Below are positions 50,481 to 61,706 of a stretch of DNA of 64,000 nucleotides, one piece after another; within the stretch, counting starts at the first letter, position 1, and the number at the start of each line of letters is the position of its first letter. The notes beneath the pieces are model-generated. The model saw only the letters and a list, made by a program, of their open reading frames with translations. It was not told the DNA's origin and searched no databases. The position numbers were made by a program, and so were the translations under genes. The stretch covers positions 1 to 64,000 of the forward strand of contig JANXQL010000088.1 in assembly GCA_025356815.1 (NCBI GenBank), in the 5' to 3' direction. The stretch is from Pseudomonadota bacterium. Its GTDB lineage: Bacteria > Pseudomonadota > Gammaproteobacteria > Steroidobacterales > Steroidobacteraceae.

Positions 50481-52856
50481 TCAGGGCGTCAGCGTCAGCC
50501 GGTGCTCCGCCGGACCGGGCAGGAACGGTGCCGGCGTACCGTGCGCCCAGTGCTCGTGGCCGGCGCGAAAGTACGCTGACAGCGGGTGGCCGCTCTGCCC
50601 GCCGGGCATCGCGAACAGGGCCTCGGCCTCGTGGCCCGGGGAGACGGCGAAGCGCTCGGAGGAACCGAAGTTCGTCCCCTGCACGCGCGGCATGTCCTCG
50701 TCGCCCGGCAGCATCTCGGGGGGCACATCCAGCAGCCGCGCGATGCCGGGCACCGCGGCCGACAGCGGATGGCGGATGCGCACCAGGTTGACCCGGCCCC
50801 AGGTGCACGCGACTAGTGCCGCGCACTCGCCGTCGAGGTCCGCGAGTGTCGCGTCCACCGCCTGCAGCAGGAACGAGCGCCAATCGGCCTGCCCGGGCGG
50901 CAGCAGGTTCACCGGCCGGCCGCTGACCAGCGACCAGAGCGGTCCCTCGAACGAGGCAGGGATGTGGAAACGCACGCCGGGGTTCGCGGCCCGCACAGGA
51001 GCGATCAGCGCATAGAAGGCGTCACGCTCGACCTCCAGACGGAACGCCCGCACCAGGCGGAACGCCGGATCGTCGATGGCGGCATGGCCGCTCCAGCGGC
51101 CGAGTGCGCTTTTCAGCTCGGCGCGGCGGGGATGGCCCGCGAGCGCGTCGGCATCGAGCAGCCCTAGCAGGAGTTCGTGCCAGCGACTGAGAAACAGCGC
51201 GCGGTCGTCCAGTTGGACGGCGAGCATGTCGGCGGGCGTCAGCTGGTCGCCGCGCGCGGCGAGGTCGCCCTGGATCTGGCGCGCGCGCGCGCCGCGGTCG
51301 TAGCCGCCGTCACCGATCGCCGCGAGCGCGGCGCCGCCGACGACGCGCGCGTTCGCCGTCTGGATCTGCCCGGGCGCGGGATCGACCAGGCGCGGCCGGT
51401 CGGCGGCGTCGAGCCAGCCGGCGAAGCCCGCCTGCGGGTCGGTCGACAGGTGCGGCAGGCCGCTGTCCACGCCGTGCCGGGTCGGCACCTGGCCGGCAAC
51501 GGTCCAGGCGATGTGGCCGTCGCGGTCGCCAACCACGAAATTCTGCGCCGGGATGCCGGCACGGGCGGCAAGCCCGATCGCCTCGTCCACGGACGCGGCG
51601 CGATCCAGGCCCGCCAGCTCGAAATTCAGCGCGGCCGGATCGTGCGCGGTCCAGGCGAGCGCCAGGGCGCGGCCATGCGCGTCGTGGCCGACGATCGGCC
51701 CCCACTGGGTGCCGACCACATCCAGCACCTCCGGCTCCGCGCCCTTGACCAGGATGCGCTCCTTCACGTGGCTCAACGGATGCGAGCCGTCGGCCGCGAG
51801 GTAGTGGTCTGCGGCAGCCGGATCCGGCACCACCAGGACCAGGTCCTGGTAGTCGCCGTAGCTGTTGGTGAAGCCCCAGGCCACATGGCCATTGCTGCCG
51901 GTGACCACCGCCGGTGCCCCCGGCAGGGTGACGCCGGTGACGTCGGCCTCGGCCCCACCGGCGTCGCGCCAGTGCAGGCGGGCGCGATACCAGGTGTTGG
52001 GCACGCGGATCGTGAGGTGCATGTCGTTGGCGACCAGCGCCGCGCCCGAGGCGCTGCGACGGCCGGCGACCGCCCAGTTGTTGCTGCCGGGCGCCGAATG
52101 GGGAGTCGCGTGCCGCGCGGGCGGCGCGAAGTCCAGCGGACCCAGGCGCGCCAGATCGTAGTCCGCGGCCGTCGGCACGCGCGGGGCGGCGCTCACCGTG
52201 CCGTCGAGGGCCGCGTCCCAGTCACCCGCGGCAGCCTCGACGAAGTCCGCCGCGGCCGGCGGCAGGGACTCGTGCACCAGGCCGCGTTCGAGGCGGGTAT
52301 GGCCGTCCGCCTCCTGCAGCTCCAGGAACATCGCCAGCACCACCAGCACCGAATCCTCGGCCCGCCACGGCTCGGGCGTGCCGCCCAGGAGCAGGTACTC
52401 GAATGGCCGCCCGCGCAGGGACGCGAGCCCGGCATTGACGCCGGCCGCGTACGCATCCATCAGCGTGCGCTGCTCGGCACCCGCCCGGCCGATCACCGCG
52501 CGCGCGACAGAGCGGAAGCGGTGCACGCGCAGCGCCCGGTCGGTGCCGAGCGTGGCGCGGCCCATCAGCGCCGACAGCTCACCGGCCGCAGCGCGGCGCA
52601 TCAGGTCCATCTGGAAGAACCGGTCCTGGCCGTGCGCGTAACCCAGCCCGTAGGCGACGTCAGCCCGCTGCCCGCCGCTGACGGTGACCGCCCCGCTGGC
52701 ATCGCGCTCGACGCTGACCATGGCCTCGACGCCATGCGCGTGCACGCGTCCGTCGAGCACCGGCAGGCTCGCGCGCAGCAGCAGCCAGACGGCGACGGCG
52801 GCAAGCGCCGCCAGCGCGACGAGCGCCACGGCGAGGCGGAGCAACAGCTTCTGCAT
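50481..52856 (-). CDS. Penicillin acylase family Ntn-hydrolase, membrane-associated
   Basis: Secreted or anchored amidase of the S45 family, which includes penicillin G acylase and acyl-homoserine-lactone acylases. The 791-residue product has an N-terminal hydrophobic segment (~8-28). The alpha-subunit region has VAYGLGYAHGQDRFFQMDLMRRAAAGELS. The autocatalytic processing site is PGSNNWAVAG, with Ser258 the predicted new N-terminal nucleophile. A beta-subunit with VTGSNGHVAWGFTNSYGDYQDL follows. The start at 52856 is chosen for a basic N-terminus next to the hydrophobic core. Substrate (beta-lactam, AHL or other amide) cannot be told from sequence. Confidence 0.88.
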   Translation of the reverse strand: MQKLLLRLAVALVALAALAAVAVWLLLRASLPVLDGRVHAHGVEAMVSVERDASGAVTVSGGQRADVAYGLGYAHGQDRFFQMDLMRRAAAGELSALMGRATLGTDRALRVHRFRSVARAVIGRAGAEQRTLMDAYAAGVNAGLASLRGRPFEYLLLGGTPEPWRAEDSVLVVLAMFLELQEADGHTRLERGLVHESLPPAAADFVEAAAGDWDAALDGTVSAAPRVPTAADYDLARLGPLDFAPPARHATPHSAPGSNNWAVAGRRSASGAALVANDMHLTIRVPNTWYRARLHWRDAGGAEADVTGVTLPGAPAVVTGSNGHVAWGFTNSYGDYQDLVLVVPDPAAADHYLAADGSHPLSHVKERILVKGAEPEVLDVVGTQWGPIVGHDAHGRALALAWTAHDPAALNFELAGLDRAASVDEAIGLAARAGIPAQNFVVGDRDGHIAWTVAGQVPTRHGVDSGLPHLSTDPQAGFAGWLDAADRPRLVDPAPGQIQTANARVVGGAALAAIGDGGYDRGARARQIQGDLAARGDQLTPADMLAVQLDDRALFLSRWHELLLGLLDADALAGHPRRAELKSALGRWSGHAAIDDPAFRLVRAFRLEVERDAFYALIAPVRAANPGVRFHIPASFEGPLWSLVSGRPVNLLPPGQADWRSFLLQAVDATLADLDGECAALVACTWGRVNLVRIRHPLSAAVPGIARLLDVPPEMLPGDEDMPRVQGTNFGSSERFAVSPGHEAEALFAMPGGQSGHPLSAYFRAGHEHWAHGTPAPFLPGPAEHRLTLTP

Positions 52857-52944
52857 GGGGCGACCCGGACGACGAGGGTGGGCCGCCATCGTCGCCGCTG
52901 GGCAGCAGGCTGGCAAGCGGGCCGAACGGGCCCGCCCGCGTCGC

Positions 52945-54399
52945 CTAGATCCGCACCTCGAGGATCTTCATCGAGTTGGTGCCGCCGGAAACGCCGGAAT
53001 GCTCGCCCTTGGTCACGATGATCCGGTCGCCCTCGGCGCACAGCCCGAGCTCCACCGCGCGACGGAAGATCGACGGGTAGAGAATCGACGGCTCGGTGTG
53101 CGTGACATCGAACGCCACCGGATAGACGCCGCGATACAGCGTCACGCGCCGGCGCGTCGACTCTACCCGGGTGAAGGCGTAGATTGGAATGTCCGAGCGC
53201 ATGCGCGACATCCACAGCGGCGTGGAGCCGGATTCCGTCAGCGCGACGATCGCCTTCACATCCATGTGGTTGGCGGTGTACATGACGGCCATCGCGATCG
53301 CCTCATCGGTGCCCTGGAACTCCTTCCTCTCGAAACGCTGGCGGCTGCGGCCGCCCTTGGCGATCTGGTACTTCTCCGCACCGACGATGACCTGCGCCAT
53401 CGCCTCGACGGCCTTGACCGGATACCTGCCGACGGCGCTCTCGGCGGACAGCATCACCGCGTCCGTGCCGTCGAGCACGGCGTTGGCAACGTCCGAGACC
53501 TCGGCGCGCGTCGGCACCGGATTGTTGATCATCGACTCCATCATCTGGGTCGCCGTGATGACGGGCTTGAAGTGGTGCCGTGCGGTCTGGATGATCTGCT
53601 TCTGCAGGCCAGTCAGCTCCGCGTAGCCCACCTCGACGCCGAGGTCGCCTCTGGCGACCATGACCACGTCGCTCGCCTCGACTATTTCCTCGAGGTTCAC
53701 GATCGCCTCGGCGCGCTCGATCTTCGACACCAGACCAGCCGTGCCGCCGGCAGCGCGCAGCAGTCGGCGCGCCTCGATCATGTCCGCGGCGCAGCGCGGG
53801 AACGAGACCGCGAGGTAGTCGACCTCGAGCTTCGCGGCGATCTGGATGTCGGCGCGGTCCTTGTCGGTCAACGCGCCGGCCGACAGACCGCCACCACGCC
53901 GGTTCAGGCCTTTGTTGTTCGACAGCTCGCCGCCGGTCACCACGCGCGTGTGCACGCGCGGTCCGTCGACCGAGGTCACCTCGAGCACGATCAGGCCGTC
54001 ATTGAGCAGCAGCACATCCCCCGAACCGACGTCCCTGGGCAGATCCTTGTATGCGCAGCCGACCGAATCCTGACTGCCCTCCATGGGGTCGAGCGACACA
54101 TCGAGCGTGAACGGCGCACCCTCCACCAGCTGGATCCTGCCATCGACGAAGCGTTCGATGCGGATCTTCGGACCCGACAGGTCTCCGAGCACGCTCACCA
54201 CACGGCCGACGCTCGCGGCCGCATCCCTCACCAGCTGCACGCGGCGGGCATGGTCCTCGAAACTGCCGTGCGAGAAGTTGACGCGCACGACGCCGGCACC
54301 GGCGCGGATCAGCGCCGCCAGTACGTGAAGGTCGTCGGTCGCGGGACCCAGGGTTGCGACGATCTTGGCCCGGCGGGTGGGCGCCCCGACCGGCGTCAT
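52945..54399 (-). CDS. pyk: Pyruvate kinase
   Basis: Converts phosphoenolpyruvate and ADP to pyruvate and ATP. The 484-residue product has [79 protein letters not shown] (catalytic Lys and metal ligands), and [36 protein letters not shown]. The ATG at 54399 overlaps the pgk stop (ATGA); the longer frame is pgk shadow. Confidence 0.97.
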   Translation of the reverse strand: MTPVGAPTRRAKIVATLGPATDDLHVLAALIRAGAGVVRVNFSHGSFEDHARRVQLVRDAAASVGRVVSVLGDLSGPKIRIERFVDGRIQLVEGAPFTLDVSLDPMEGSQDSVGCAYKDLPRDVGSGDVLLLNDGLIVLEVTSVDGPRVHTRVVTGGELSNNKGLNRRGGGLSAGALTDKDRADIQIAAKLEVDYLAVSFPRCAADMIEARRLLRAAGGTAGLVSKIERAEAIVNLEEIVEASDVVMVARGDLGVEVGYAELTGLQKQIIQTARHHFKPVITATQMMESMINNPVPTRAEVSDVANAVLDGTDAVMLSAESAVGRYPVKAVEAMAQVIVGAEKYQIAKGGRSRQRFERKEFQGTDEAIAMAVMYTANHMDVKAIVALTESGSTPLWMSRMRSDIPIYAFTRVESTRRRVTLYRGVYPVAFDVTHTEPSILYPSIFRRAVELGLCAEGDRIIVTKGEHSGVSGGTNSMKILEVRI

Positions 54400-55619
54400 G
54401 CCCTGCGCGCCTCGGTCGCACGGGCCTCGAGCATCACCACCGCCGGCAGCGGCTTGCCCTCGACGAACTCGAGGAATGCGCCGCCGCCGGTGGAAATGTA
54501 GGACATGCCCTCCTCCACCTGGTACTTCTCGATCGCCGCGAGCGTATCGCCGCCACCGGCGAGCGAAAACGCCTTCGACCGCGCGATGGCGTTGGCGAGC
54601 GTCTTGGTACCCTCCCCGAACTGGTCGAATTCGAACACGCCGACCGGGCCGTTCCACAGCACGGTGCCGGCGTCGCCGACCGCGCGCGCGAAGCGCTCAG
54701 CCGTATCCGGACCGATGTCTAGGATCATCTCGTCGGCGGTGACCTCCGCGATCGGCTTCACGTCGGCCTCGGCCGTGGCCGAGAACTCCTTAGCGACCAC
54801 CACGTCGGTCGGCAGCGGCAGCTCGATGCCACGCTCGGCGCACTGCGCGACCAGCCGCCGTGCGATGTCGATCATGTCGGGCTCCGCCAGGCTCTTGCCA
54901 ATCGGCGCCCCCTGCGCGAGCAGGAACGTGTTGGCGATGCCGCCGCCGACGATCAGCCTGTCGACCCTCGCGAGCAGAGCCTCGAGCACGGTCAGCTTGG
55001 TCGAGACCTTGGAGCCGCCGACGATCGCGACCAGCGGACGCTTCGGATTGTGCAGAGCCGAGTCGAGCGCCACCAGCTCATTGACCAGCAACGGTCCCGC
55101 ACAGGCGATCGGCGCGAAGCGCGCGACACCATGGGTGCTCGCCTCGGCGCGGTGCGCCGTGCCGAACGCATCCATCACGTAGACGTCGCACAGCGCTGCC
55201 ATGCGCTTCGACAGTTCCTCGGAGTCCTTCTTCTCGCCCTTGTGGAAGCGGACGTTCTCGAGCAGCACCGCTTCGCCCTCGGCGACCTCGACGCCGTCCA
55301 GCCAGTCCTTGACCAGTGGCACGCGCCGGCCGAGCAGTTCAGACAGCCGCGCCGCCACCGGCGCCAGCGAGAACTCGGCGACGGGCTTGCCCTCCTCCGG
55401 GCGACCCAGGTGCGACATGACCATCACGCGCGCGCCAGCGGCCAGCGCCGCCTGGATCGTGGGCAGCGCCGCGCGGATGCGCGCGTCGCTGCTGACCGTG
55501 CCGTCCTTGACCGGCACGTTGAGATCCTCGCGGATCAGGACGCGCTTGCCCTTGAGTGCGACGTCCTGCATCCGTATCACGCGGGTCGACACGCCGCCCA
55601 TGGCGGCGGCAGCGGTCAT
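54396..55619 (-). CDS. pgk: Phosphoglycerate kinase
   Basis: Interconverts 1,3-bisphosphoglycerate and 3-phosphoglycerate. The 407-residue product has [89 protein letters not shown] and the C-terminal [15 protein letters not shown] with [19 protein letters not shown]. The ATG at 55619 overlaps the gap stop and adds a short N-terminal extension before the conserved core; an internal start is possible. Confidence 0.97.
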   Translation of the reverse strand: MTAAAAMGGVSTRVIRMQDVALKGKRVLIREDLNVPVKDGTVSSDARIRAALPTIQAALAAGARVMVMSHLGRPEEGKPVAEFSLAPVAARLSELLGRRVPLVKDWLDGVEVAEGEAVLLENVRFHKGEKKDSEELSKRMAALCDVYVMDAFGTAHRAEASTHGVARFAPIACAGPLLVNELVALDSALHNPKRPLVAIVGGSKVSTKLTVLEALLARVDRLIVGGGIANTFLLAQGAPIGKSLAEPDMIDIARRLVAQCAERGIELPLPTDVVVAKEFSATAEADVKPIAEVTADEMILDIGPDTAERFARAVGDAGTVLWNGPVGVFEFDQFGEGTKTLANAIARSKAFSLAGGGDTLAAIEKYQVEEGMSYISTGGGAFLEFVEGKPLPAVVMLEARATEARRA

Positions 55620-56629
55620 TTCGCGTGGCTCCAGGCCAGCGTCGTGTCGAGCATGCGGTTGGAGAAGCCCCACTCGTTGTCATACCACGAGCAGACCTTC
55701 ACCAGCGTGCCACCGACGACCTTGGTCAGGGTCGCATCGTAGGTCGACGAGGCCGGGTCGTGATTGAAGTCCACCGATACCAGCGGGCCGTCGTTATAGG
55801 CGAGCACGCCCTTCAGCGGGCCGGACGAGGCCTCCTTGAGAATCCGGTTGATCTCCTCGACCGAGGTCTCGCGCCTGGCGGTGAAGGTGAGGTCGACCAT
55901 CGAGACGTTGATTGTCGGCACCCGCACCGCGAAGCCGTCCAGCTTGCCCTTCAGCTCCGGCAGCACGAGGCCGACCGCGGCGGCAGCGCCGGTCTTGGTC
56001 GGGATCATCGACATCGTCGCCGAGCGGGCGCGACGCAGATCCTCATGATAGACGTCGGTGAGCACCTGATCGTTGGTGTAGGCGTGGATGGTGGTCATGA
56101 TGCCGGCCACGAGGCCGATCTGATCGTGCAGCGGCTTCACCAGCGGCGCGAGGCAGTTGGTCGTGCAGGACGCGTTCGAGATGACGCTCATACCGCTGGT
56201 CAACACGTTGTGGTTGACGCCGTAGACCACCGTCGCGTCGACCGCGCCGCTGCCCGGGGCGGAGATCACGACCTTCTTGGCGCCGCCGGCGAGGTGCTTG
56301 GAGGCCTTCTCGTGCGACGAGAACAGGCCCGTGCACTCGAGCACGTAGTCGACGCCGAGCTCGCCCCACGGCAGCTTGGCCGGGTCACGCTCGGCCAGCA
56401 CGCGAATGCGGTCGCCATTGACGATCATCGAGTCGCCGTCGACGCTCACTTCGCCGGGAAAGCGACCGTGCGCCGTATCGTGGCGCGTGAGGTGCGCGTT
56501 GGTCTGCGAGTTGCCAAGGTCGTTGATCGCGACGATCTGGATCTCGCCATTGCGCTTGCTCTCGTACAGCGCCCGCAGCACGTTGCGGCCGATGCGACCG
56601 TACCCGTTGATACCTACCTTAATGGCCAT
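55616..56629 (-). CDS. gap: Glyceraldehyde 3-phosphate dehydrogenase, type I
   Basis: NAD-dependent glycolytic dehydrogenase. The 337-residue product has the Rossmann start [19 protein letters not shown] and IVAINDLGN, whose Asp favours NAD over NADP. The catalytic S-N-A-S-C155-T-T-N motif is present, as are WSHAK at the C-terminus and [14 protein letters not shown]. It lies between tkt and pgk in one transcriptional direction, with a 30-base gap to tkt. Confidence 0.97.
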   Translation of the reverse strand: MAIKVGINGYGRIGRNVLRALYESKRNGEIQIVAINDLGNSQTNAHLTRHDTAHGRFPGEVSVDGDSMIVNGDRIRVLAERDPAKLPWGELGVDYVLECTGLFSSHEKASKHLAGGAKKVVISAPGSGAVDATVVYGVNHNVLTSGMSVISNASCTTNCLAPLVKPLHDQIGLVAGIMTTIHAYTNDQVLTDVYHEDLRRARSATMSMIPTKTGAAAAVGLVLPELKGKLDGFAVRVPTINVSMVDLTFTARRETSVEEINRILKEASSGPLKGVLAYNDGPLVSVDFNHDPASSTYDATLTKVVGGTLVKVCSWYDNEWGFSNRMLDTTLAWSHAK

Positions 56630-56659
56630 CTATGCAATCCCCTTGTCTGAAACCTGAAT

Positions 56660-58657
56660 TCAACCCGCGAGCGCGCGACCGGCGGCGGCGACGACATGCT
56701 CGACGGTAAAGCCGAAGTGGCGGAACAGATCCTTGGCCGGCGCCGAGGCACCGAACGTGTCGATGCCGACGACCCGGTCGATGTCGCCCGTGTACTGGCA
56801 CCAGTAATTGCGCACGCCCGCCTCGATTGCGACGCGTGGCACGCCGCGGGGCAGCACACTGTCCCGATAGGACTGGCTCTGCGCATCGAACAGCGACGTG
56901 CATGGCATCGACACGACCCGCACGCGCCGGCCGGCCGCGGTCAGCGACTTGGCCGACTCGAGCGCGAGGGCGACCTCGGAGCCGGTCGCGAGCAGCACGA
57001 GTTCGGCCGCGCCGTCGCTGTCGACCAGGACGTAGCCACCGCGGCGTACGTCGGCGAGCTGCGTCTCGCTGCGGGCATTGTGCGGCAGCGCCTGCCGTGT
57101 CAGCACCAGTGAGGTCGGGCCGCTGCGACGCTCGAGCGCATCGACCCAGGCGATGTGTGCCTCGACGGCGTCGCACGGTCGCCAGACGGTCATGTTCGGG
57201 ATCAGGCGCAGCGAGGAGACGTGCTCGATCGGCTGGTGGGTCGGGCCGTCCTCGCCAAGGCCAATCGAGTCGTGCGTCCACACGTAGATCGCAGGCACGG
57301 CCATCAACGCCGCCATTCGGGCGGCGTTTCGGGCGTAGTCGGAGAACACCAGGAACGTGCCGCCGTACGGCAGGAAGCCGCCATGCAGGCTGATACCGTT
57401 CATCGCCGCCGCCATGCCGAACTCGCGCACGCCGTAGGAGATGTAGTTGCCATCGGCATCGGCGCGGGTGACCAGCTTGGAGGTCTTTGTCCAGGTCAGA
57501 TTCGAATGTGTCAGGTCCGCCGAGCCGCCGAGCAGCTCCGGCAGGCGCGGCGCGAACGCGTTCAGCGCCGCCTGCGAGGACTGCCGGGTAGCGACGACCG
57601 GGCCTGCCGCCTGCACCGCCGCGATGGTCGTGCGGGCGATATCTCCCCAGCCGGCAGGCAGGTCGCCCCGCACGCGGCGCTCGAACTCGGCTGCAAGTTC
57701 GGGGTAGGCCTTGCGGTATTCCTTGAGCAGCCGCATCGACTTGCTCTCGATGCGCTTGCCCTTGGCGCGCGCGTCCCAGGCGGCACGCACGTCGTCGGGG
57801 ATCTCGAACGGCGGGTAGTTCCAGCCCAGCGTCTGGCGCGCGGCGGCGACCTCGTCGGCGCCCAGCGGCGCACCGTGGGTCGCCTCGCTGCCCTGCTTGT
57901 TGGGAGCCCCGAAGCCGATCACCGTCTTGCAGCAGATCAGGGTCGGCTTGCCGGTTTCCTTGCGCGCCTTGCGGATCGCCTTGGTGATGGCCTCGGCGTC
58001 ATGGCCATCGACGCCCCTGAGCACCTGCCAGCCGTAGGCTTCGAAGCGCTTGGGCGTGTCGTCGGTGAACCAGCCCTGCACGTGGCCGTCGATCGAGATG
58101 CCGTTGTCGTCGTAGAAGCAGATCAGCTTGCCAAGACCCAGCGTGCCGGCCAGCGAGCAGGCCTCGTGCGAAACCCCCTCCATCAGGCAGCCGTCGCCGA
58201 GAAAGACGTAGGTGTGGTGGTCGACCAGCGTGAAGCCCGGCTGGTTGAAGGTCGCCGCGAGCACCCGTTCCGCGAGCGCCATGCCGACGGCATTGCCAAG
58301 CCCCTGGCCGAGCGGTCCGGTCGTAGTCTCGATCCCCAGCTTCGCGTCCCGCTCCGGATGTCCGGCCGTATGCGAGCCGAACTGCCGGAAATTCTTGAGG
58401 TCGTCGATCGACAGCGGGTACCCGGTCAGGTGCAGCAGCGAGTACAGCAGCATCGAGGCGTGGCCATTGGAGAGCACGAATCGATCGCGGTCGTACCAGC
58501 CCGGATTGCCCGGGTTGTGCTTGAGGAAGTCGCGCCAGAGCACTTCGGCAATGTCGGCCATCCCCATCGGTGCGCCAGGGTGCCCGGAATTGGCCTTCTG
58601 GACGGCATCCATGCTCAGAGCGCGGATGGCGTTGGCAAGATGGCGGCGGTTGGTCAT
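56660..58657 (-). CDS. tkt: Transketolase
   Basis: Thiamine-diphosphate enzyme of the pentose phosphate pathway. The 665-residue product has [37 protein letters not shown], the ThDP/metal motif [13 protein letters not shown] through DDNGISIDG, the second ThDP-domain block [19 protein letters not shown], and the C-terminal domain. The start at 58657 gives the E. coli-like length. It heads the tkt-gap-pgk-pyk cluster; fba, which often follows pyk in relatives, is absent. Confidence 0.97.
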   Translation of the reverse strand: MTNRRHLANAIRALSMDAVQKANSGHPGAPMGMADIAEVLWRDFLKHNPGNPGWYDRDRFVLSNGHASMLLYSLLHLTGYPLSIDDLKNFRQFGSHTAGHPERDAKLGIETTTGPLGQGLGNAVGMALAERVLAATFNQPGFTLVDHHTYVFLGDGCLMEGVSHEACSLAGTLGLGKLICFYDDNGISIDGHVQGWFTDDTPKRFEAYGWQVLRGVDGHDAEAITKAIRKARKETGKPTLICCKTVIGFGAPNKQGSEATHGAPLGADEVAAARQTLGWNYPPFEIPDDVRAAWDARAKGKRIESKSMRLLKEYRKAYPELAAEFERRVRGDLPAGWGDIARTTIAAVQAAGPVVATRQSSQAALNAFAPRLPELLGGSADLTHSNLTWTKTSKLVTRADADGNYISYGVREFGMAAAMNGISLHGGFLPYGGTFLVFSDYARNAARMAALMAVPAIYVWTHDSIGLGEDGPTHQPIEHVSSLRLIPNMTVWRPCDAVEAHIAWVDALERRSGPTSLVLTRQALPHNARSETQLADVRRGGYVLVDSDGAAELVLLATGSEVALALESAKSLTAAGRRVRVVSMPCTSLFDAQSQSYRDSVLPRGVPRVAIEAGVRNYWCQYTGDIDRVVGIDTFGASAPAKDLFRHFGFTVEHVVAAAGRALAG

Positions 58658-58790
58658 GGCTTGGGTTCCGTCACGGAGAGTTAACCCGCCCATTGTCTAA
58701 TACCGCTGCGACAGGGGCAACGACGGCAAGCCCCGGGTATACTTTCGTGGTTGTCCAGTCACGGGGGCGCCGCAGGGCGCCGGTAAGCAC

Positions 58791-59951
58791 ATGTCTTCGA
58801 ACAGTTTCCTCTTTACGTCCGAATCGGTCGCCGAGGGTCATCCGGACAAGGTCGCAGACCAGATCTCGGACGCGGTGCTCGATGCGATCCTGGCCGCGGA
58901 CAAGGGCGCACGCGTCGCCTGCGAAACGATGGTCAAGACTGGCTGCGTGATCGTCGCCGGCGAGATCACCACCTCCGCCTGGGTCGACCTCGAGGCCATT
59001 GTCCGCAAGACGGTGCTGCGCATCGGCTACGACCATTCCGAAATGGGCTTCGACGGCGCCAGCTGCGCGGTCATCAACATCATCGGCAAGCAGTCGCCGG
59101 ACATCGCCCAGGGCGTCGATCGCAAGGACCCGCGCAAGCAGGGCGCCGGCGACCAGGGCCTCATGTTCGGCTACGCGAGCAACGAGACCGACGTGCTCAT
59201 GCCGGCGCCGATCACCTACGCTCACCGGCTGGTGAAGAAGCAGGCAGAAGTCCGCCGCGGTCGCAAGCTGCCCTGGCTGCGCCCGGACGCGAAGAGCCAG
59301 ATCACCTTCCGCTACGAGCACGACCGGCCGGTCGGCATCGAGGCGGTCGTGCTGTCGACCCAGCACAGCCCCGAGATCGGCCAGCGCAGGCTGCGCGAGG
59401 CGGTCATGGAGGAGATCATCCTGCCGGTGCTGCCCAAGCGCTGGATCGACAAGCGCACCAAGTTCCACATCAACCCGACCGGCAAGTTCGTCATCGGCGG
59501 CCCGGTCGGCGACTGCGGCCTGACCGGCCGCAAGATCATCGTCGACACCTACGGTGGCTACGCCCGCCACGGTGGTGGCGCGTTCTCCGGCAAGGACCCG
59601 TCGAAGGTCGACCGCTCGGCCGCGTACGCCGCGCGCTACGTCGCCAAGAATATCGTGGCGGCGGGCCTGGCCGAGCGCTGCGAAGTGCAGGTGTCCTACG
59701 CGATCGGCGTCGCCGAGCCCACCTCGGTGATGGTGGAGACCTTCGGCACCAGCAAGCTGTCCCGCGAGGCGCTGACCAAGCTCGTGCGCAGGCACTTCGA
59801 CCTGACCCCGTATGGGCTCAGGCAGATGCTCGACCTCGCCCGGCCGATCTACGAGGCGACCGCCTCGTACGGCCACTTCGGCCGCACCGAGCACGCCTTC
59901 ACCTGGGAGCGCACCGACAAGGTGCGCGCCCTCAAGGCTGACGCGAAGTAG
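58791..59951 (+). CDS. metK: MetK, S-adenosylmethionine synthetase
   Basis: Makes SAM from methionine and ATP. The 386-residue product has [44 protein letters not shown], the flexible-loop and active-site region, [27 protein letters not shown] and the C-terminal YGHFGR. It diverges from tkt across 133 bases; a TATACT at 58738-58743 may be its -10, but the -35 is poor. It is followed by the SAH riboswitch and ahcY, so both halves of the SAM cycle are together. Confidence 0.98.
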   Translation: MSSNSFLFTSESVAEGHPDKVADQISDAVLDAILAADKGARVACETMVKTGCVIVAGEITTSAWVDLEAIVRKTVLRIGYDHSEMGFDGASCAVINIIGKQSPDIAQGVDRKDPRKQGAGDQGLMFGYASNETDVLMPAPITYAHRLVKKQAEVRRGRKLPWLRPDAKSQITFRYEHDRPVGIEAVVLSTQHSPEIGQRRLREAVMEEIILPVLPKRWIDKRTKFHINPTGKFVIGGPVGDCGLTGRKIIVDTYGGYARHGGGAFSGKDPSKVDRSAAYAARYVAKNIVAAGLAERCEVQVSYAIGVAEPTSVMVETFGTSKLSREALTKLVRRHFDLTPYGLRQMLDLARPIYEATASYGHFGRTEHAFTWERTDKVRALKADAK

Positions 59952-59969
59952 CGCGAACCAAACACACCA

Positions 59970-60060
59970 TCCCGCTGAGGGGCGCTGCAGCGGACCGGGG
60001 GCAATAGCCCGGCGGTTCGTCAGGCTCGGTGGGAAGGTCGACCCGACAACCGCGCCCATT
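59970..60060 (+). promoter_or_regulatory. SAH riboswitch controlling ahcY
   Basis: Located between metK and ahcY. It matches the SAH-riboswitch consensus: CCGCTGAGGGGCGCTGCAGCG at the 5' side, CAGGCTCGG at 60021-60029, and AACCGCGCCCA near the 3' end. GGGCGC (59980-59985) can pair with GCGCCC (60052-60057), and CTGAG with the CTCGG block. The ahcY ribosome site (AGGAG, 60072-60076) lies just downstream. Known members turn on ahcY when SAH accumulates. The element begins 18 bases after metK. Confidence 0.92.
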
Positions 60061-60084
60061 CCCTCTAAATCAGGAGCAGAGAGA

Positions 60085-61497
60085 ATGAGCGCTGTCATCA
60101 AGTTGAAGAACGACTATCACGTTGCCGACCTCGCCCTCGCCGGCTGGGGGCGCAAGGAAATCGCGATCGCCGAGACCGAGATGCCGGGTCTGATGGCGGT
60201 ACGCGAGCAGTACGCGGCCGCCCAGCCGCTGCACGGCGCCCGCATCGCCGGCTCGCTGCACATGACGATCCAGACCGCGGTGCTGATCGAGACGCTCACC
60301 GCGCTCGGCGCGGATGTGCGCTGGGCGTCGTGCAACATCTACTCGACGCAGGACCACGCGGCCGCCGCCATCGTTGAGGCGGGCACGCCTGTGTTCGCCT
60401 ACAAGGGCGAGTCGCTGAAGGACTACTGGGAATACACGCACCGGATCTTCGAATGGAGTGACGGCGGTACGCCGAACATGATCCTCGATGACGGCGGCGA
60501 CGCAACTCTGCTCGTCCATCTCGGCCTGAAGGCCGAGTCCAACGCGTCGGTGATCGCCAAGCCCGGCAACGAGGAGGAGGAAGCCCTCTACGCCTCGATT
60601 GCGCAGCGGCTGAAGACCAAGCCCGGCTTCTACGCAACGATCGCCAAGAGCATCCGCGGCGTCACCGAGGAGACGACCACCGGCGTCCACCGGCTGTACC
60701 AGATGCAGAAGGAAGGCCGGCTGCTGTTCCCGGCGATCAACGTCAACGACTCGGTCACCAAGTCGAAGTTCGACAACCTCTACGGCTGCCGCGAGTCGCT
60801 GGTCGACGCGATCAAGCGCGCCACGGACGTGATGGTGGCGGGCAAGGTCGCGGTCGTGGCTGGCTACGGCGACGTCGGCAAGGGCAGCGCGCAGGCGCTC
60901 AAGGCCCTCTCGGCGCAGGTGTGGGTCACTGAAATCGACCCGATCTGCGCGCTGCAGGCGGCCATGGACGGTTACCGCGTCGTGACGATGGACTACGCCG
61001 CGGACAAGGGCGACATCTTCGTCACCGCCACCGGCAACTTGCATGTGATCGACCACGACCACATGGCGCGCATGAAGCACAACGCCATCGTCTGCAACAT
61101 CGGCCACTTCGACTCCGAGATCAACATCGCGAGCCTTTCGAAGTACACCTGGGACGAGATCAAGCCACAGGTCGACCATGTGGTGTTCCCGGACGGCAAG
61201 CGCATCATCGTGCTGGCGAAGGGCCGACTCGTGAACCTGGGCTGCGGAACGGGCCATCCGTCGTTCGTGATGTCGAACTCGTTCGCGAACCAGACGCTTG
61301 CGCAGCTCGAGCTGTGGATGCACCCGTCGCGCTACGAGCGCAAGGTGTACACGCTGCCCAAGCAGCTCGATGAGCACGTCGCCCGGCTGCACCTGAAGAA
61401 GATCGGTGCGGACCTGACGACGCTGAGCGCCGAGCAGGCTGCGTACATCGGCGTGCCGGTCACCGGACCGTACAAGGCCGACCACTACCGCTACTAG
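60085..61497 (+). CDS. ahcY: Adenosylhomocysteinase (SAH hydrolase)
   Basis: NAD-dependent enzyme that splits S-adenosylhomocysteine to adenosine and homocysteine, relieving inhibition of methyltransferases. The 470-residue product has [61 protein letters not shown], the NAD-binding loop [24 protein letters not shown] and the C-terminal KADHYRY. The ATG at 60085 has AGGAG eight bases upstream; the longer frame from 59812 crosses metK and the riboswitch and is rejected. A Rho-independent terminator follows. Confidence 0.98.
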   Translation: MSAVIKLKNDYHVADLALAGWGRKEIAIAETEMPGLMAVREQYAAAQPLHGARIAGSLHMTIQTAVLIETLTALGADVRWASCNIYSTQDHAAAAIVEAGTPVFAYKGESLKDYWEYTHRIFEWSDGGTPNMILDDGGDATLLVHLGLKAESNASVIAKPGNEEEEALYASIAQRLKTKPGFYATIAKSIRGVTEETTTGVHRLYQMQKEGRLLFPAINVNDSVTKSKFDNLYGCRESLVDAIKRATDVMVAGKVAVVAGYGDVGKGSAQALKALSAQVWVTEIDPICALQAAMDGYRVVTMDYAADKGDIFVTATGNLHVIDHDHMARMKHNAIVCNIGHFDSEINIASLSKYTWDEIKPQVDHVVFPDGKRIIVLAKGRLVNLGCGTGHPSFVMSNSFANQTLAQLELWMHPSRYERKVYTLPKQLDEHVARLHLKKIGADLTTLSAEQAAYIGVPVTGPYKADHYRY

Positions 61498-61525
61498 GTC
61501 GGCCCACTGCACGCCGACGCGGCCA

Positions 61526-61565
61526 GGGGCCGGGTGTCACCACCCGGCCCCTTTATCTTTATTCT
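61526..61565 (+). terminator. Rho-independent terminator after ahcY
   Basis: A perfect 11-bp stem (61526-61536 with 61541-61551) closes a TCAC tetraloop and is followed at once by a T-rich tract (TTTATCTTTATTCTT). It ends the metK-ahcY unit. This is the only textbook intrinsic terminator I found in the window. Confidence 0.9.
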
Positions 61566-61706
61566 TCGGGGCGGACAGGCGCCGGGGCCTGTCCCGTCGG
61601 CTCCCGCCGCGCCCACCGGCATCCGAATCGGACACCGGTCACCGACAGCGGCAGGTCCGGCCGATTACACTGGCCCCGCATCGATCCCAACCGTGACGGA
61701 ACGCAC

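Noticed and set aside
57155-58684. Long plus-strand frame antisense to tkt, and similar ones antisense to cobQ (4784-6406), metK (58671-60101) and ahcY (60070-61512)
   Set aside because: All mirror a well-conserved enzyme on the other strand, with composition typical of GC-rich shadow frames and no ribosome site or motif.
58738-58743. TATACT upstream of metK as a confident promoter
   Set aside because: The hexamer 17 bases upstream is GGGCAA, far from consensus. Left only as a remark in the metK entry.
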